From JAODBQ01 sp047602055 (GTDB lineage Bacteria > Actinomycetota > Acidimicrobiia > Acidimicrobiales > Ilumatobacteraceae), in contig JASGIG010000001.1 of NCBI GenBank assembly GCA_047602055.1, positions 4,836,001-4,900,000 on the forward strand: a stretch of 64,000 nt of DNA, in the 5' to 3' direction. Shown here piece by piece: positions 36,218 through 44,460 of the stretch (positions are counted from its first letter, which is position 1; the number at the start of each line of letters is the position of its first letter). The notes under the pieces were generated by a model, which made no database searches, had not been told where the DNA came from, and saw only the letters and a program-made list of their open reading frames with translations. The position numbers and the translations under genes are program-made.

Positions 36218-37589
36218 AAATACATATATCGGAAATATCAGCGCGGTAAGGGGGACTGTCGTAGACGTTCATTTCCCTGCGCTGCTGCCGCCAGTCAACG
36301 CTGTAGTCAATACAGGTAATGGCGGAGAGATCCTTTTGGAAGTCGTATCGCAACCCGACATGCATCATGTACGGTGCATCGGGCTAACGACTACGCAAGG
36401 ATTGTATCGGGGCATGAAGGCCATCAGCGATGGGAAAGGGCTTTCCGTCCCTGTCGGCCGCGTCACCCTGGGTCATTTGTTCAATCTTTTCGGTGAGTCT
36501 CAGGATACAGCCATTGGCGGCAACGGTGTCAAAAAAACGGTCCACCATGCGGCGCCACCCCTGAATGAGAGATCTGCCGATTCAGCCATCTTCGAGACGG
36601 GCATCAAGGCGATCGATGTACTGGCTCCGTTGGAGAGAGGAGGCAAGGCGGGTTTGTTCGGAGGAGCCGGCGTGGGGAAAACTGTGCTGCTGACTGAGCT
36701 GATCCACAAAATGGTGAAGAACCACGATGGGATCAGTATGTTTTGCGGCATCGGGGAACGCTGCCGCGAGGGTCTGGAATTGTACAACGATATGAAAGAT
36801 GCCGGTGTGCTGCCCAACATGATCATGATGTTTGGCCAGATGAATGAGCCGCCGGGGGCGCGTTTCCGGGTCGGTCATTCGGCGCTTACCATGGCGGAAT
36901 ATTTCCGCGATGAAGAGCGGCGCGACGTCCTATTGCTGATCGACAATATCTTTCGCTTTATACAAGCGGGTATGGAAGTCTCTGGACTGATGGGTACGAT
37001 TCCTTCCCGGCTGGGTTATCAACCGACAATGGCCACGGAGCTGTCGCAGCTGGAAGAACGGATCTCCAATACGAAATCCGGCGCCATCACCTCTATTCAG
37101 GCGGTCTATGTACCTGCGGATGACCTTACGGACCCGGCGGCGGTGCATACTTTTTCGCATCTTTCGGCATCCATCGTGCTCTCCCGTAAAAAAGCTGCAG
37201 AAGGACTGTATCCTGCCATCGATCATCTGCAAAGCGGATCTTCCATGGCCACCCCCGGCATCATCGGTCAAAGGCATTACGATATTGCTCGCGCCATCCG
37301 GCAGACGCTGGCGCAATATGAGGATCTGAAAGACATTATTGCCATGCTGGGCATGGAACAGCTGTCTTCCGAAGATCAGAAAACTGTCAACCGGGCCAGA
37401 AAGCTGGAACGTTTTTTAACGCAGCCCTTTTTTACGACGGAACAATTTTCACAATATCAGGGCAGGAATGTCACCCTCCCGCAGGCATTGGAGGGATGTG
37501 AGCGAATCCTGACAGACGAGTTCAGCGATATTCCCGAATCGGCCTTCTATATGATCGGCACGATCGACGAAGCGATAAAAGCCAGGTAA
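36207..37589 (+). CDS. atpD: N-type ATPase subunit beta
   Basis: 460 residues. Walker A GGAGVGKT lies at about 154-161; nearby are GERCREGLELYNDM and the catalytic-site segments RDVLLLIDNIFRFIQAG and TSIQAVYVPADDLTDPAAVHTFSHL. The usual DELSEED loop is seen as MEQLSSEDQKTVNRARK, and the C-terminal part runs to MIGTIDEAIKAR. The beta subunit holds the catalytic sites of F1. The gene is the first of the order atpDCQRBEFAG, the layout of N-ATPases, which occur besides the housekeeping F-ATPase and are often laterally acquired. It starts 11 bases inside xfp. Confidence 0.95.
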   Translation: MSNENTYIGNISAVRGTVVDVHFPALLPPVNAVVNTGNGGEILLEVVSQPDMHHVRCIGLTTTQGLYRGMKAISDGKGLSVPVGRVTLGHLFNLFGESQDTAIGGNGVKKTVHHAAPPLNERSADSAIFETGIKAIDVLAPLERGGKAGLFGGAGVGKTVLLTELIHKMVKNHDGISMFCGIGERCREGLELYNDMKDAGVLPNMIMMFGQMNEPPGARFRVGHSALTMAEYFRDEERRDVLLLIDNIFRFIQAGMEVSGLMGTIPSRLGYQPTMATELSQLEERISNTKSGAITSIQAVYVPADDLTDPAAVHTFSHLSASIVLSRKKAAEGLYPAIDHLQSGSSMATPGIIGQRHYDIARAIRQTLAQYEDLKDIIAMLGMEQLSSEDQKTVNRARKLERFLTQPFFTTEQFSQYQGRNVTLPQALEGCERILTDEFSDIPESAFYMIGTIDEAIKAR

Positions 37590-37590
37590 G

Positions 37591-37992
37591 ATGGCCATGC
37601 TGTTAAAAATATTATTGCCTTACAAAGTATTTTCCGAGCTGGACGATATCACAGCCATCGTTGCGGAAACCACGGCGGGATCCCTGGGTATATTGCCGCA
37701 GCGGCTGGATTTTGCAGCCATCATCCGTCCCGGCATTTTGAGCTACCGGATTGGTGACGGCGACTATCAATACCTGGCGACAGCCGAAGGAACGCTGATA
37801 AAGACCGGCCGGCAAGTGTATATCTCCGTGAAAAACGCCATTGGAAATGCTCCGCTGGGACAACTGAGAGACCTCGTTGACAAAGAGATGAAGGCGGGTA
37901 AGGAAGAAGAAGCACAGGTTAAAACCATTCTGGCGAAGCTGGAAAGCGGGTTTATCCGCAATATCGAAAAAATGAAACGCCCCTATCCATGA
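37591..37992 (+). CDS. atpC: N-type ATPase subunit epsilon
   Basis: 133 residues. The N-terminal beta-sandwich is seen in MLLKILLPYKVFSELDDITAIVAETTAGSLGILPQRLDF and GDYQYLATAEGTLIKTGRQVYISVKNAI, followed by a helical hairpin rich in Lys/Glu (KEMKAGKEEEAQVKTILAKLESGF). Epsilon is part of the central stalk and can inhibit hydrolysis. One base separates it from atpD, and its stop overlaps the next start by 4 bases. Confidence 0.9.
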   Translation: MAMLLKILLPYKVFSELDDITAIVAETTAGSLGILPQRLDFAAIIRPGILSYRIGDGDYQYLATAEGTLIKTGRQVYISVKNAIGNAPLGQLRDLVDKEMKAGKEEEAQVKTILAKLESGFIRNIEKMKRPYP

Positions 37993-38303
37993 AATCCGAA
38001 TCCGACAAGCAATTCAGCAGCGACATCGGCAAAAAGGAAGACCGGAAGCTGGAAGCGCAACGGCATCCTCCTTCCGCCTTGTCCGGGATGCGTTTTTTGG
38101 GTTTGGTAGGCTGGTCGGTAGCCGTTCCTGCCACGCTCGGAGCATTGGCGGGGGCATGGCTGGACCGCAAATATCCCGAGCCTTTTTCCTGGACGCTGTC
38201 GCTGCTGGTGGGAGGCCTTATGATAGGATGTCTCATTGCCTGGAACTGGGTATCGAAAGCGAATAGCAATATCAACAAAAAAACGGATGACCATGAACCA
38301 TGA
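37989..38303 (+). CDS. atpQ: N-type ATPase AtpQ (AtpI/AtpZ-like membrane protein)
   Basis: 104 residues: a charged, basic N-terminus (DIGKKEDRKLEAQR), then two TM segments (GMRFLGLVGWSVAVPATLGALAGAW, about 37-60, and FSWTLSLLVGGLMIGCLIAWNWV, about 70-93) joined by LDRKYPEP, the pattern of AtpI/AtpZ proteins. In N-ATPase operons this gene is called atpQ; it may help c-ring assembly or cation uptake, by analogy with AtpI. It overlaps atpC by 4 bases and atpR by 17. Confidence 0.85.
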   Translation: MKSESDKQFSSDIGKKEDRKLEAQRHPPSALSGMRFLGLVGWSVAVPATLGALAGAWLDRKYPEPFSWTLSLLVGGLMIGCLIAWNWVSKANSNINKKTDDHEP

Positions 38304-38613
38304 AACAGTAATGATCTTTCTCGTATTGGTGGCGGGAATAGGCCTGGGGCTATTTTTTTACGGAGGTCTGTGGTTTACGACCCGAAAAGCCCTGACAATG
38401 CGATATGCGCAATGGACCATTTTCGGCAGTTTCATGCTGCGAACGGGTCTGTCGCTGGGAGGTATGTACGCGTTGTCCGGCGGTGATTGGAAGCGGCTGG
38501 TCTTATGTTTGGCCGGATTCGTCATCGGCAGGCTTCTCGTGCAACGGTATACGAAAGAGAAGGGAGCTGCCGGAAATATTGCTTTTGAGAAAAACACAGG
38601 CGATGAAGCTTAG
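38287..38613 (+). CDS. atpR: N-type ATPase subunit AtpR
   Basis: 108 residues from ATG 38287 (ATG 38293 is also possible); a longer upstream frame is only overlap with atpQ. The protein has three predicted TM segments: IFLVLVAGIGLGLFFYGGLWF, WTIFGSFMLRTGLSLGGMYAL and LVLCLAGFVIGRLLVQ. AtpR is specific to N-ATPase operons; conserved Arg residues in its membrane part (here in FMLRTG and VIGRLL) have been suggested to matter for the c ring. It overlaps atpB by 11 bases. Confidence 0.85.
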   Translation: MTMNHETVMIFLVLVAGIGLGLFFYGGLWFTTRKALTMRYAQWTIFGSFMLRTGLSLGGMYALSGGDWKRLVLCLAGFVIGRLLVQRYTKEKGAAGNIAFEKNTGDEA

Positions 38614-39271
38614 TCCTGACGAATCGATCATCTGGCAATATGGCTGGTTTACACTCAACCGAACCATTCTCATCACCTGGATCCTGATGCTGGTTTTGGC
38701 GGCAGGGGCCAAACTGATCACGTCCAGGTTGAAATCAGATCTGATCGTGAGCCGCTGGCAGGCATTGATCGAGATCCTGGTCCTGACCGTGGAAGGCCAG
38801 ATCCGGGAAGTAGGCCTCAACAAACCCCGCAAATTCATGGGGTTTATCGGGACGCTATTTCTTTTCATCGCCTTCGCCACCGTTTGTAGTATAATACCCG
38901 GCTATGAAAACCCGATGAGCTCCTTGTCGACTACTTCTGCGCTTTCCCTGTGTGTCTTTGTCGCCGTTCCGTTCTACGGCATTGCAGAAAATGGATTGGG
39001 GAAATACCTGAAATCCTATCTGCAGCCCAATTTCATCATGCTGCCATTCAATATCATCAGCGAATTTTCAAGAACCCTGGCATTGGCCGTTCGGTTATTT
39101 GGCAATATGATGAGCGGCGGATTGATCATTGCCATTCTGTTAAGCATAGCCCCCTTTTTCTTTCCTGTCATCATGAGCTCGCTGGATCTGCTGACGGGAA
39201 TCGTGCAGGCCTATATCTTTTCGATCCTCGCGACCGTCTATATCACGGCGGCCACACAGGGAGAAGTATAA
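38603..39271 (+). CDS. atpB: N-type ATPase subunit a
   Basis: 222 residues from ATG 38603, chosen because it overlaps atpR by 11 bases like its neighbours; the upstream open frame is non-homologous. TM segments include ILITWILMLVLAAGAKLI, FMGFIGTLFLFIAFATVCSI and ALSLCVFVAVPFYGI. The signature EFSRTLALAVRLFGNMMSGGLI carries the essential Arg (about residue 164, AVRLFGNM), and the C-terminus has QAYIFSILATVYITAA. Subunit a forms the ion half-channels next to the c ring. Confidence 0.93.
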   Translation: MKLSPDESIIWQYGWFTLNRTILITWILMLVLAAGAKLITSRLKSDLIVSRWQALIEILVLTVEGQIREVGLNKPRKFMGFIGTLFLFIAFATVCSIIPGYENPMSSLSTTSALSLCVFVAVPFYGIAENGLGKYLKSYLQPNFIMLPFNIISEFSRTLALAVRLFGNMMSGGLIIAILLSIAPFFFPVIMSSLDLLTGIVQAYIFSILATVYITAATQGEV

Positions 39272-39306
39272 ATAAACATTCGTCACCAAAAAACAACCCA
39301 TACACC

Positions 39307-39576
39307 ATGGACAGCATAACCATTATAGGACTTGTGTCCGTAATCACGGCCGGATTAACGACTAGTATAGGATGCATGCTTCCCGCCCTGGCGGAGGGAA
39401 AAGCCATTGTCGCCGCTCTCACTTCCATTGCACAACAGCCGGACGCCTCCTCTACCATCACGCGCACTTTGTTCGTCGGTTTAGCGATGATCGAATCCAC
39501 CTGTATTTACTGTCTGGTGGTATCCATGATCCTGATTTTCGCCAATCCTTTTTGGAATCATGTCATTGCAAAATAG
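39307..39576 (+). CDS. atpE: N-type ATPase subunit c with Na+-binding motif
   Basis: 89 residues forming two TM helices. Aligned with the Ilyobacter tartaricus c subunit with a constant offset of two, the Na+ ligands are all present: Glu30 (at the Q32 position), Glu63 (E65), Ser64 (S66), Thr65 (T67) and Tyr68 (Y70) in MIESTCIY. The site therefore has two carboxylates. In helix 1 the GxGxGxG packing motif is nearly gone (Cys23, Leu25, Ala27, Ala29, Gly31), which is expected to loosen packing and favour a large ring. The start ATG 39307 follows atpB by 35 bases, the largest gap inside the operon, which may allow separate higher expression as usual for c. Confidence 0.93.
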   Translation: MDSITIIGLVSVITAGLTTSIGCMLPALAEGKAIVAALTSIAQQPDASSTITRTLFVGLAMIESTCIYCLVVSMILIFANPFWNHVIAK

Positions 39577-39582
39577 CCGGCC

Positions 39583-40359
39583 ATGAAAATCGACCTGTTT
39601 ACCGTCGTGGCGCAGATCGTCAACTTCATGGTGCTAGTCTGGCTGCTGAAGAAATTCCTGTATAAACCGGTGCTGGCGGCGCTGGATGCAAGAGAGCAAA
39701 AAATAGCGCAGCAGCTGAAAGACGCTGCGGATAAAAAGGCGCAGGCCACGCAGGAGCAATTGACGCTTCAGGAAAAAAACAAGGCATTCGAAGCCGAGAA
39801 GACGCGCCTATTGGCCACGGTCAATGCGGATGCCCAGGCATTGCAAAAGCAGCTTACCGAAAACGCCAAGCAGGAATATGCATCATTGCAGGAGAAATAC
39901 AAAGATGCGGCGGCAACCGAGTGGAATAAAAACGAGGCCCGGTTCCGGACCGATTTGACAAAACAGGTCTTTGCCATTGCGGAAAAGACCATGAAAGACC
40001 TTGCATCTGCCGATCTTGAATCGGGAATCATTCACGCTTTTACAGATGAGGTCAAGAAAGAAATCTCCCAAGCTGACGAAGCGCTGAAACAAACCCTGGC
40101 GACCGAAAAATTGTCCATTACCACCGCCTTCGTATTAACGGCTGACGCGAGGCGGTCTCTGGAGCAGGCATTGGCAGCAACCACAAACAATAGAAGCCTT
40201 CCGGAATATCAGGTGGATAGCAACATCATCGGCGGAATCACCTTGCATTGCGGTAACTACCAGATAGCCTGGAATATCGAAGACTATCTGGATGCCTTGA
40301 TGAAACATACGGCGGCAGCTATTTCCGACGAAAAAATGGAGAATCATGAATCAAGCTAA
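39583..40359 (+). CDS. atpF: N-type ATPase long subunit b (with delta-like C-terminus)
   Basis: 258 residues, about 100 longer than a typical b subunit. The N-terminus has one TM (LFTVVAQIVNFMVLVWLLKKFLY) followed by KPVLAALDAREQKIAQQLKDAADKKAQA and a long coiled coil. The last ~100 residues (EKLSITTAFVLTADARRSLEQAL…SNIIGGITLHCGNYQIAWNIEDYLDALM) resemble the C-terminal part of subunit delta (…GG..I..G….D.S). No separate atpH is present, which agrees with N-ATPase operons in which b takes over delta's role. It starts 6 bases after atpE and overlaps atpA by 14. Confidence 0.9.
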   Translation: MKIDLFTVVAQIVNFMVLVWLLKKFLYKPVLAALDAREQKIAQQLKDAADKKAQATQEQLTLQEKNKAFEAEKTRLLATVNADAQALQKQLTENAKQEYASLQEKYKDAAATEWNKNEARFRTDLTKQVFAIAEKTMKDLASADLESGIIHAFTDEVKKEISQADEALKQTLATEKLSITTAFVLTADARRSLEQALAATTNNRSLPEYQVDSNIIGGITLHCGNYQIAWNIEDYLDALMKHTAAAISDEKMENHESS

Positions 40360-41878
40360 AGAGACAGCATTTTTCGATACCCTGCAAAAAGCCAATGCCG
40401 AATACACGCCGGCTTTGAGCATCGAGGAGCGCGGCATGATCATCAGTCTTAGCCAGGGAGTGGCAGCCGTAAGCGGACTGCCGGAAGTCGGATATGAAGA
40501 GCTGGTAGAATTTCCCGGTGGCGTACAGGGAATCGCGTTTAATCTGGAGGCCGACAGAGTCGACGTGGTGCTGCTGGGAGAAAGTGACCAGCTGAATCCG
40601 GGTCAGCCTGTGACCAGAATGGGGCGGGTGGTCGATATTCCGGTGGACGACTCGCTCATTGGCAGAGTCATCAACCCGCTGGGCGAGCCGCTGGATGGCA
40701 AACCAGGGATCGATCATAGAGAACGCTATCCTATTGAAAGGCCGGCGCATCCCATCATGCATCGTGCCGCCGTCAATACGCCGCTGCAGACAGGCATCCG
40801 GGTCATCGATGCGCTCATCCCTATCGGCCGTGGGCAGCGGGAGCTGATCCTGGGAGACCGTCAAACGGGGAAGACAACCATTGCATTGGATACCATCATC
40901 AATCAGCGTGATAAAAATGTCATTTGCGTCTATTGCGCGATCGGTCAGCGAACGGCATCGGTGGCCAAAGTGATTGCTACGTTGACGAAGGCCGGGGCCA
41001 TGGCCTATACCACTGTCATGGTATCCTCCGGGGACGACTTACCGGGTCTTCGTTACATTGCTCCGTATGCGGCTACCAGTATCGCAGAATACTTTATGGA
41101 AAAGGGGAAAGACGTGCTTATCATTTATGATGACCTTACCCATCATGCCCGGTCCTATCGGGAGCTATCCCTTTTACTAAAACGTCCTCCCGGCCGGGAG
41201 GCATTTCCGGGAGATATCTTCTATATACATTCCCGTCTGCTGGAGAGATCGACTCATCTCAATGCGGCGCATGGCGGCGGGTCAATCACGGCTTTGCCCG
41301 TTATCGAGACGGAAGCGCAGAACATATCTGCTTACATTCCTACCAATCTCATCTCCATTACCGATGGGCAGCTTTATCTATCCCCTAAACTATTTGATCT
41401 GGGTGTCATGCCAGCCGTCGATGTAGGCAAGTCGGTATCTCGAGTCGGCGGCAAGGCGCAGCTGCCCATATTCAGATCCGTCTCGGGGAATTTGAAACTT
41501 ACCTACGCTCAGTTTGAAGAACTGGAATCCTTTGCCCGCTTTGGCACGCGGATGGATGCCGACACGCAGAAAATCATCGAACATGGGAAGCGGATCCGGG
41601 AATGCTTCAAACAAGGCGCGTCGCAGCCGGTTGCTGTTGAAGAGCAGGTTTTTCTTTTGTTGGCGCTAAAAGCGGGCCTGATGGCGGACATCCCTGTGAC
41701 GGGCATTCCGGCGGCCATTGAAGGCCTTGCCAAAGCGTTGACCGGTGCTTCAGCCGATCTGCATGCAGCGTTACGATCGGGAGGAAAGCTCAGTGACAAT
41801 CAAGAGGCGGCGCTGCAGGAATTGGCCAGGCTGGCATTGGCTGACACTACTCATCAAACAACGGATATCCATGAGTGA
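40346..41878 (+). CDS. atpA: N-type ATPase subunit alpha
   Basis: 510 residues. Walker A GDRQTGKT lies at about 170-177, preceded by RVIDALIPIGRGQRELILG. Further F1-alpha motifs are VCIYCAIGQR-like (seen as VYCAIGQRTASVAKV), DVLIIYDDLTHHARSYRELSLLLKRPPGREAFPGDIFYIHSRLLER and the arginine-finger segment DVGKSVSRVGGKAQ. Alpha carries non-catalytic nucleotide sites and the Arg that completes the beta site. It overlaps atpF by 14 bases and atpG by 8. Confidence 0.95.
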   Translation: MNQAKETAFFDTLQKANAEYTPALSIEERGMIISLSQGVAAVSGLPEVGYEELVEFPGGVQGIAFNLEADRVDVVLLGESDQLNPGQPVTRMGRVVDIPVDDSLIGRVINPLGEPLDGKPGIDHRERYPIERPAHPIMHRAAVNTPLQTGIRVIDALIPIGRGQRELILGDRQTGKTTIALDTIINQRDKNVICVYCAIGQRTASVAKVIATLTKAGAMAYTTVMVSSGDDLPGLRYIAPYAATSIAEYFMEKGKDVLIIYDDLTHHARSYRELSLLLKRPPGREAFPGDIFYIHSRLLERSTHLNAAHGGGSITALPVIETEAQNISAYIPTNLISITDGQLYLSPKLFDLGVMPAVDVGKSVSRVGGKAQLPIFRSVSGNLKLTYAQFEELESFARFGTRMDADTQKIIEHGKRIRECFKQGASQPVAVEEQVFLLLALKAGLMADIPVTGIPAAIEGLAKALTGASADLHAALRSGGKLSDNQEAALQELARLALADTTHQTTDIHE

Positions 41879-42752
41879 TACGCTGGAAAGTCTGCAAAGA
41901 CGAAAAGACAGTGCGGCCGATTTGAAGACGGTAGTCCGAACCATGAAAGCCATGGCGGCGTCGAGGATTACGCAATTTGAAATGGCGGTGGCTTCTTTGC
42001 AGGACTATTACCGGACGATTACGCTGGGGTTGAATGCGTGTTTCCGGCAAACGGGCGCGTTGGATATGTGGGTGTCGCTTCGGCGGGAGAAATCGGAACG
42101 GGCAGGCATCCTGTTGGTCTTTGGTACGGATCAGGGACTGGTGGGAAAATTCAATGAAGTGGTGGCTGCGAAAGTGTTGAAGGATATGAATGCGGGGGGC
42201 GGGGGCGGCCGTGGCCGGGAACTATGGACTGTCGGTGAGCGGATCAGCAGCTTATTGGAAGATGCGGGGCATCCTTCGCGGCAATCTTTTCCGGTGCCGG
42301 TGTCGATCAATACGGTCGCCATGCTGGTCAATCAAATACTATTGGAGACGGATAAAATCGGGGCGCCTTTGCAGATGTTGACGCTCTATAATAATGCTCC
42401 GTTGCAGGGGACTGCTTATGCGCCGTCGATGACGCAGATACTTCCGATGGGCGAGCAGTGGCTGGACAGGATACGGCAGGAAGCCTGGCCGGGGAAAGTA
42501 ATCCCGCAGATTGTGGGGGATCCATCTAAAGTATTGTCTGAGTTATTACAGCAATATCTATTTGTGTCGATTTTTAAAGCTTGTTCGGAATCGCTTGCGA
42601 GTGAGAATGCGAGCCGGCTGGAGGCGATGCAGCGGGCGGAGAAGAACATCAATGAGATTACGGATGAATTGAATCAGGCGTATAACCGGCTTCGGCAGAG
42701 TCAGATTGATGAGGAGCTATTTGATGTGCTGGCAGGGTATTTTAAGAAGTAG
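41871..42752 (+). CDS. atpG: N-type ATPase subunit gamma
   Basis: 293 residues from ATG 41871, 8 bases inside atpA; a longer in-frame extension into atpA is overlap only. The N-terminal helix MSDTLESLQRRKDSAADLKTVVRTMKAMAASRI and the C-terminal helix ENASRLEAMQRAEKNINEITDELNQAYNRLRQSQIDEELFDVLAG form the rotor coiled coil, and the middle Rossmann-like part contains LLVFGTDQGLVGKFNEVV. Sequence conservation is lower than in alpha/beta, as usual. It is the last gene of the operon; an intrinsic terminator lies 45 bases downstream. Confidence 0.92.
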   Translation: MSDTLESLQRRKDSAADLKTVVRTMKAMAASRITQFEMAVASLQDYYRTITLGLNACFRQTGALDMWVSLRREKSERAGILLVFGTDQGLVGKFNEVVAAKVLKDMNAGGGGGRGRELWTVGERISSLLEDAGHPSRQSFPVPVSINTVAMLVNQILLETDKIGAPLQMLTLYNNAPLQGTAYAPSMTQILPMGEQWLDRIRQEAWPGKVIPQIVGDPSKVLSELLQQYLFVSIFKACSESLASENASRLEAMQRAEKNINEITDELNQAYNRLRQSQIDEELFDVLAGYFKK

Positions 42753-42797
42753 GACGCCTACGGCGTGAACACAATGACGGATATTTTCTTGACCGAG

Positions 42798-42829
42798 ATC
42801 TTTACGACTTGAATCGTAAAGATTTTTTT
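42798..42829 (+). terminator. Intrinsic terminator of the ackA-xfp-atp operon
   Basis: ATCTTTACGA and TCGTAAAGAT form a perfect 10-bp stem around the loop cttgaa, followed by a run of seven T and more T after one A. It lies 45 bases after the atpG stop and marks the operon end. Confidence 0.92.
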
Positions 42830-42959
42830 ATTTTTAAACCGGTGCTATTGTTGATCGCCGTTGTGTCCTATAATTTTGAGGGGAAATTATTTATTCATTT
42901 CATGATTGCCGCAAGCTAGTGCGGCTGCCGACTTCATAAATTAATTTAATGTCGCAGGT

Positions 42960-43925
42960 ATGCATCAGCGCAAAGATGTCTATTTTAAAGACGTCATGGA
43001 ATATCTTTTTGATGAACTTGTCCGATTTGTGTTCAAGGATGCGAATGAACCGTTTGATTTAGAGAAGAAGATCATCTTTATGGACAAGGAGTTAACGGGT
43101 CTTTTCAGGCCGCCTGATAGTAAAACTGGCACCAGGACAGCGGACAAGGTAGCACATATGCATTTGAGGAGCAGAAAGAGTTCTCCGGTATTGGTGCATT
43201 TGGAAGTGCAGGACAAGGTAGACAAAGATAAGCGGCGACCAAGCTTTGAAGAGCGCATGTTCTGTTATTTTTATCGGATTTGGGACCGGTATCAAATGCC
43301 GGTGGTGGCGATTGCCATTTTAACCGGGAGTGACAGTGCGTCGATACCTGACAACTATAGTTGTGAATGTCAGGGCACGAATCTACGTTATCAGTACCGG
43401 GTCATTAGGATTCAGGATTATAGTGATGAGGAGTTGAGTGCCAGTGATAATTATTTTGCATTGGCTCTAATGATTGCCCGGCAGGGATTGATTCAAGGGC
43501 GAAACTCCGATAAAAAATTACTGAAGAGTAAGATCGACATTTTTAAAATTCTATGCGAAAGAGGATTATCCAAGAATAAGAAATTAGAGGCGCTTTTTGA
43601 TTTTTTAATCGGATATATACCATTCAAACATGAATCAACGAATCATTTATTCAAAGAGCAAATTAATTTAATCACCCAAAATAAAAATGATATGAATCTT
43701 TTTCTAAGAACCGCTGAATACAATGTTGATAATGCAAGTGCAAAGGGAAAAATTGAAGGCCGTAATGAGGGCCTAATAGAAGGAAAAAACCAGCAGAGGA
43801 TCGAATCCGATAAAAGGTTCGTGAGATCTCTGCTACAACAAAGTGATTTTTCGGATCAAAAGATTGCCGAAATAGTTGGATGCGATATTGGATTAGTCAA
43901 AAGCATTAAAAATGAATTGATTTAA
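42960..43925 (+). CDS. Rpn-family PD-(D/E)XK nuclease (recombination-promoting nuclease / putative transposase)
   Basis: 321 residues. The N-terminus (DVYFKDVMEYLFDELVRFVF, then KKIIFMDKELTGLFR) and the catalytic core TADKVAHMHLRSRKSSPVLVHLEVQDKVD supply Asp62, Glu82 and Gln84, the D…ExQ version of the PD-(D/E)XK site, followed by FEERMFCYFYRIWDRYQMPVVAIAIL. The tail contains charged EGRNEG repeats and a helical module SDFSDQKIAEIVGCDIGLVKSIKNELI. An internal ATG (43692, Met245) opens the sequence MNLFLRTAEYN, which aligns with the start of the separate tail gene downstream. Rpn proteins cut DNA and in E. coli are restrained by short C-terminal isoforms. Tail copies follow directly. Confidence 0.88.
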   Translation: MHQRKDVYFKDVMEYLFDELVRFVFKDANEPFDLEKKIIFMDKELTGLFRPPDSKTGTRTADKVAHMHLRSRKSSPVLVHLEVQDKVDKDKRRPSFEERMFCYFYRIWDRYQMPVVAIAILTGSDSASIPDNYSCECQGTNLRYQYRVIRIQDYSDEELSASDNYFALALMIARQGLIQGRNSDKKLLKSKIDIFKILCERGLSKNKKLEALFDFLIGYIPFKHESTNHLFKEQINLITQNKNDMNLFLRTAEYNVDNASAKGKIEGRNEGLIEGKNQQRIESDKRFVRSLLQQSDFSDQKIAEIVGCDIGLVKSIKNELI

Positions 43926-43945
43926 TTATTCAAAATAAAAATGTC

Positions 43946-44272
43946 ATGGATCTTTATGAAAGAACCGCCATTTTCAGACATGAAGAAGGAATCGAAAAAG
44001 GGAAAATTGAGGGAAGAATTGAAGGCGACAAAAAGTTCGCGAGATATCTGCTACAACAAAACGAGTTTTCGGATGAAAAGATTGCCGAAATAGTCGGATG
44101 CGATTTTGAATTGGTCAGCAGCATTAAAAATGAAGGACGAATTGAAGGTCAGCATGAAGGTCCACGAACAGTGAGGGACAAAAAGACAATAAAATTAGCC
44201 AGAAAGATCACGAAACCCTGGATAGAAACCGATCTTTCGGACGAAAAGGATAGAGAAAATATTAAGCCGTGA
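43946..44272 (+). CDS. Rpn tail-only protein, copy 1
   Basis: 108 residues with no nuclease domain. The start MDLYERTAIFRHEEG, an EKGKIEGRIEG linker and the helical module KFARYLLQQNEFSDEKIAEIVGCDFELVSSIKNE correspond to residues 245-321 of the Rpn protein. The DNA from ~43670 and ~43925 onward is nearly identical, including the stretch CAAAATAAAAATG before both start codons, so it is a recent segmental duplication. A second, degraded module (DKKTIKLARKI…TDLSDEKDREN) follows in the same frame. A tail-only product might bind the nuclease or its tail; this is inference from the RpnS precedent. Confidence 0.65.
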   Translation: MDLYERTAIFRHEEGIEKGKIEGRIEGDKKFARYLLQQNEFSDEKIAEIVGCDFELVSSIKNEGRIEGQHEGPRTVRDKKTIKLARKITKPWIETDLSDEKDRENIKP

Positions 44273-44460
44273 GCTTCCATATGACAAAGGCAGAAGAGAA
44301 GGTAGTGAAGAAGGAAAAATCGAATCACTTAGACAATTTGTCCTAAATCTTTTGCTGGACAAATACTTTTCGATAGAAAAGATTGCTGAACTAACCGGCG
44401 CCGACATTATGATTGTCAAAAGCATCAATCAGGAATTAATTAACCACATAAAAAAGTATA
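44245..44460 (+). pseudogene. Rpn tail module, copy 2, no start codon
   Basis: The frame from ~44245 reads KILSRELPYDKGRREGSEEGKIESL, then RQFVLNLLLDKYFSIEKIAELTGADIMIVKSINQEL, clearly the same module as in the neighbours. No ATG opens it in this frame; it overlaps the end of copy 1 in another frame and runs past the start of copy 3 to a stop. It may be a decayed gene or be fused to copy 1 by a frameshift. Confidence 0.6.

Noticed and set aside
38236..38286. Upstream extensions of atpR, atpB, atpE and atpG reading frames into their neighbours
   Set aside because: The extra residues have no homology and the internal ATGs give standard protein lengths and typical small overlaps.
39583..40359. 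A missing atpH (delta) gene as a sign of operon damage
   Set aside because: N-ATPase operons normally lack atpH, and the long b subunit has a delta-like C-terminal region.
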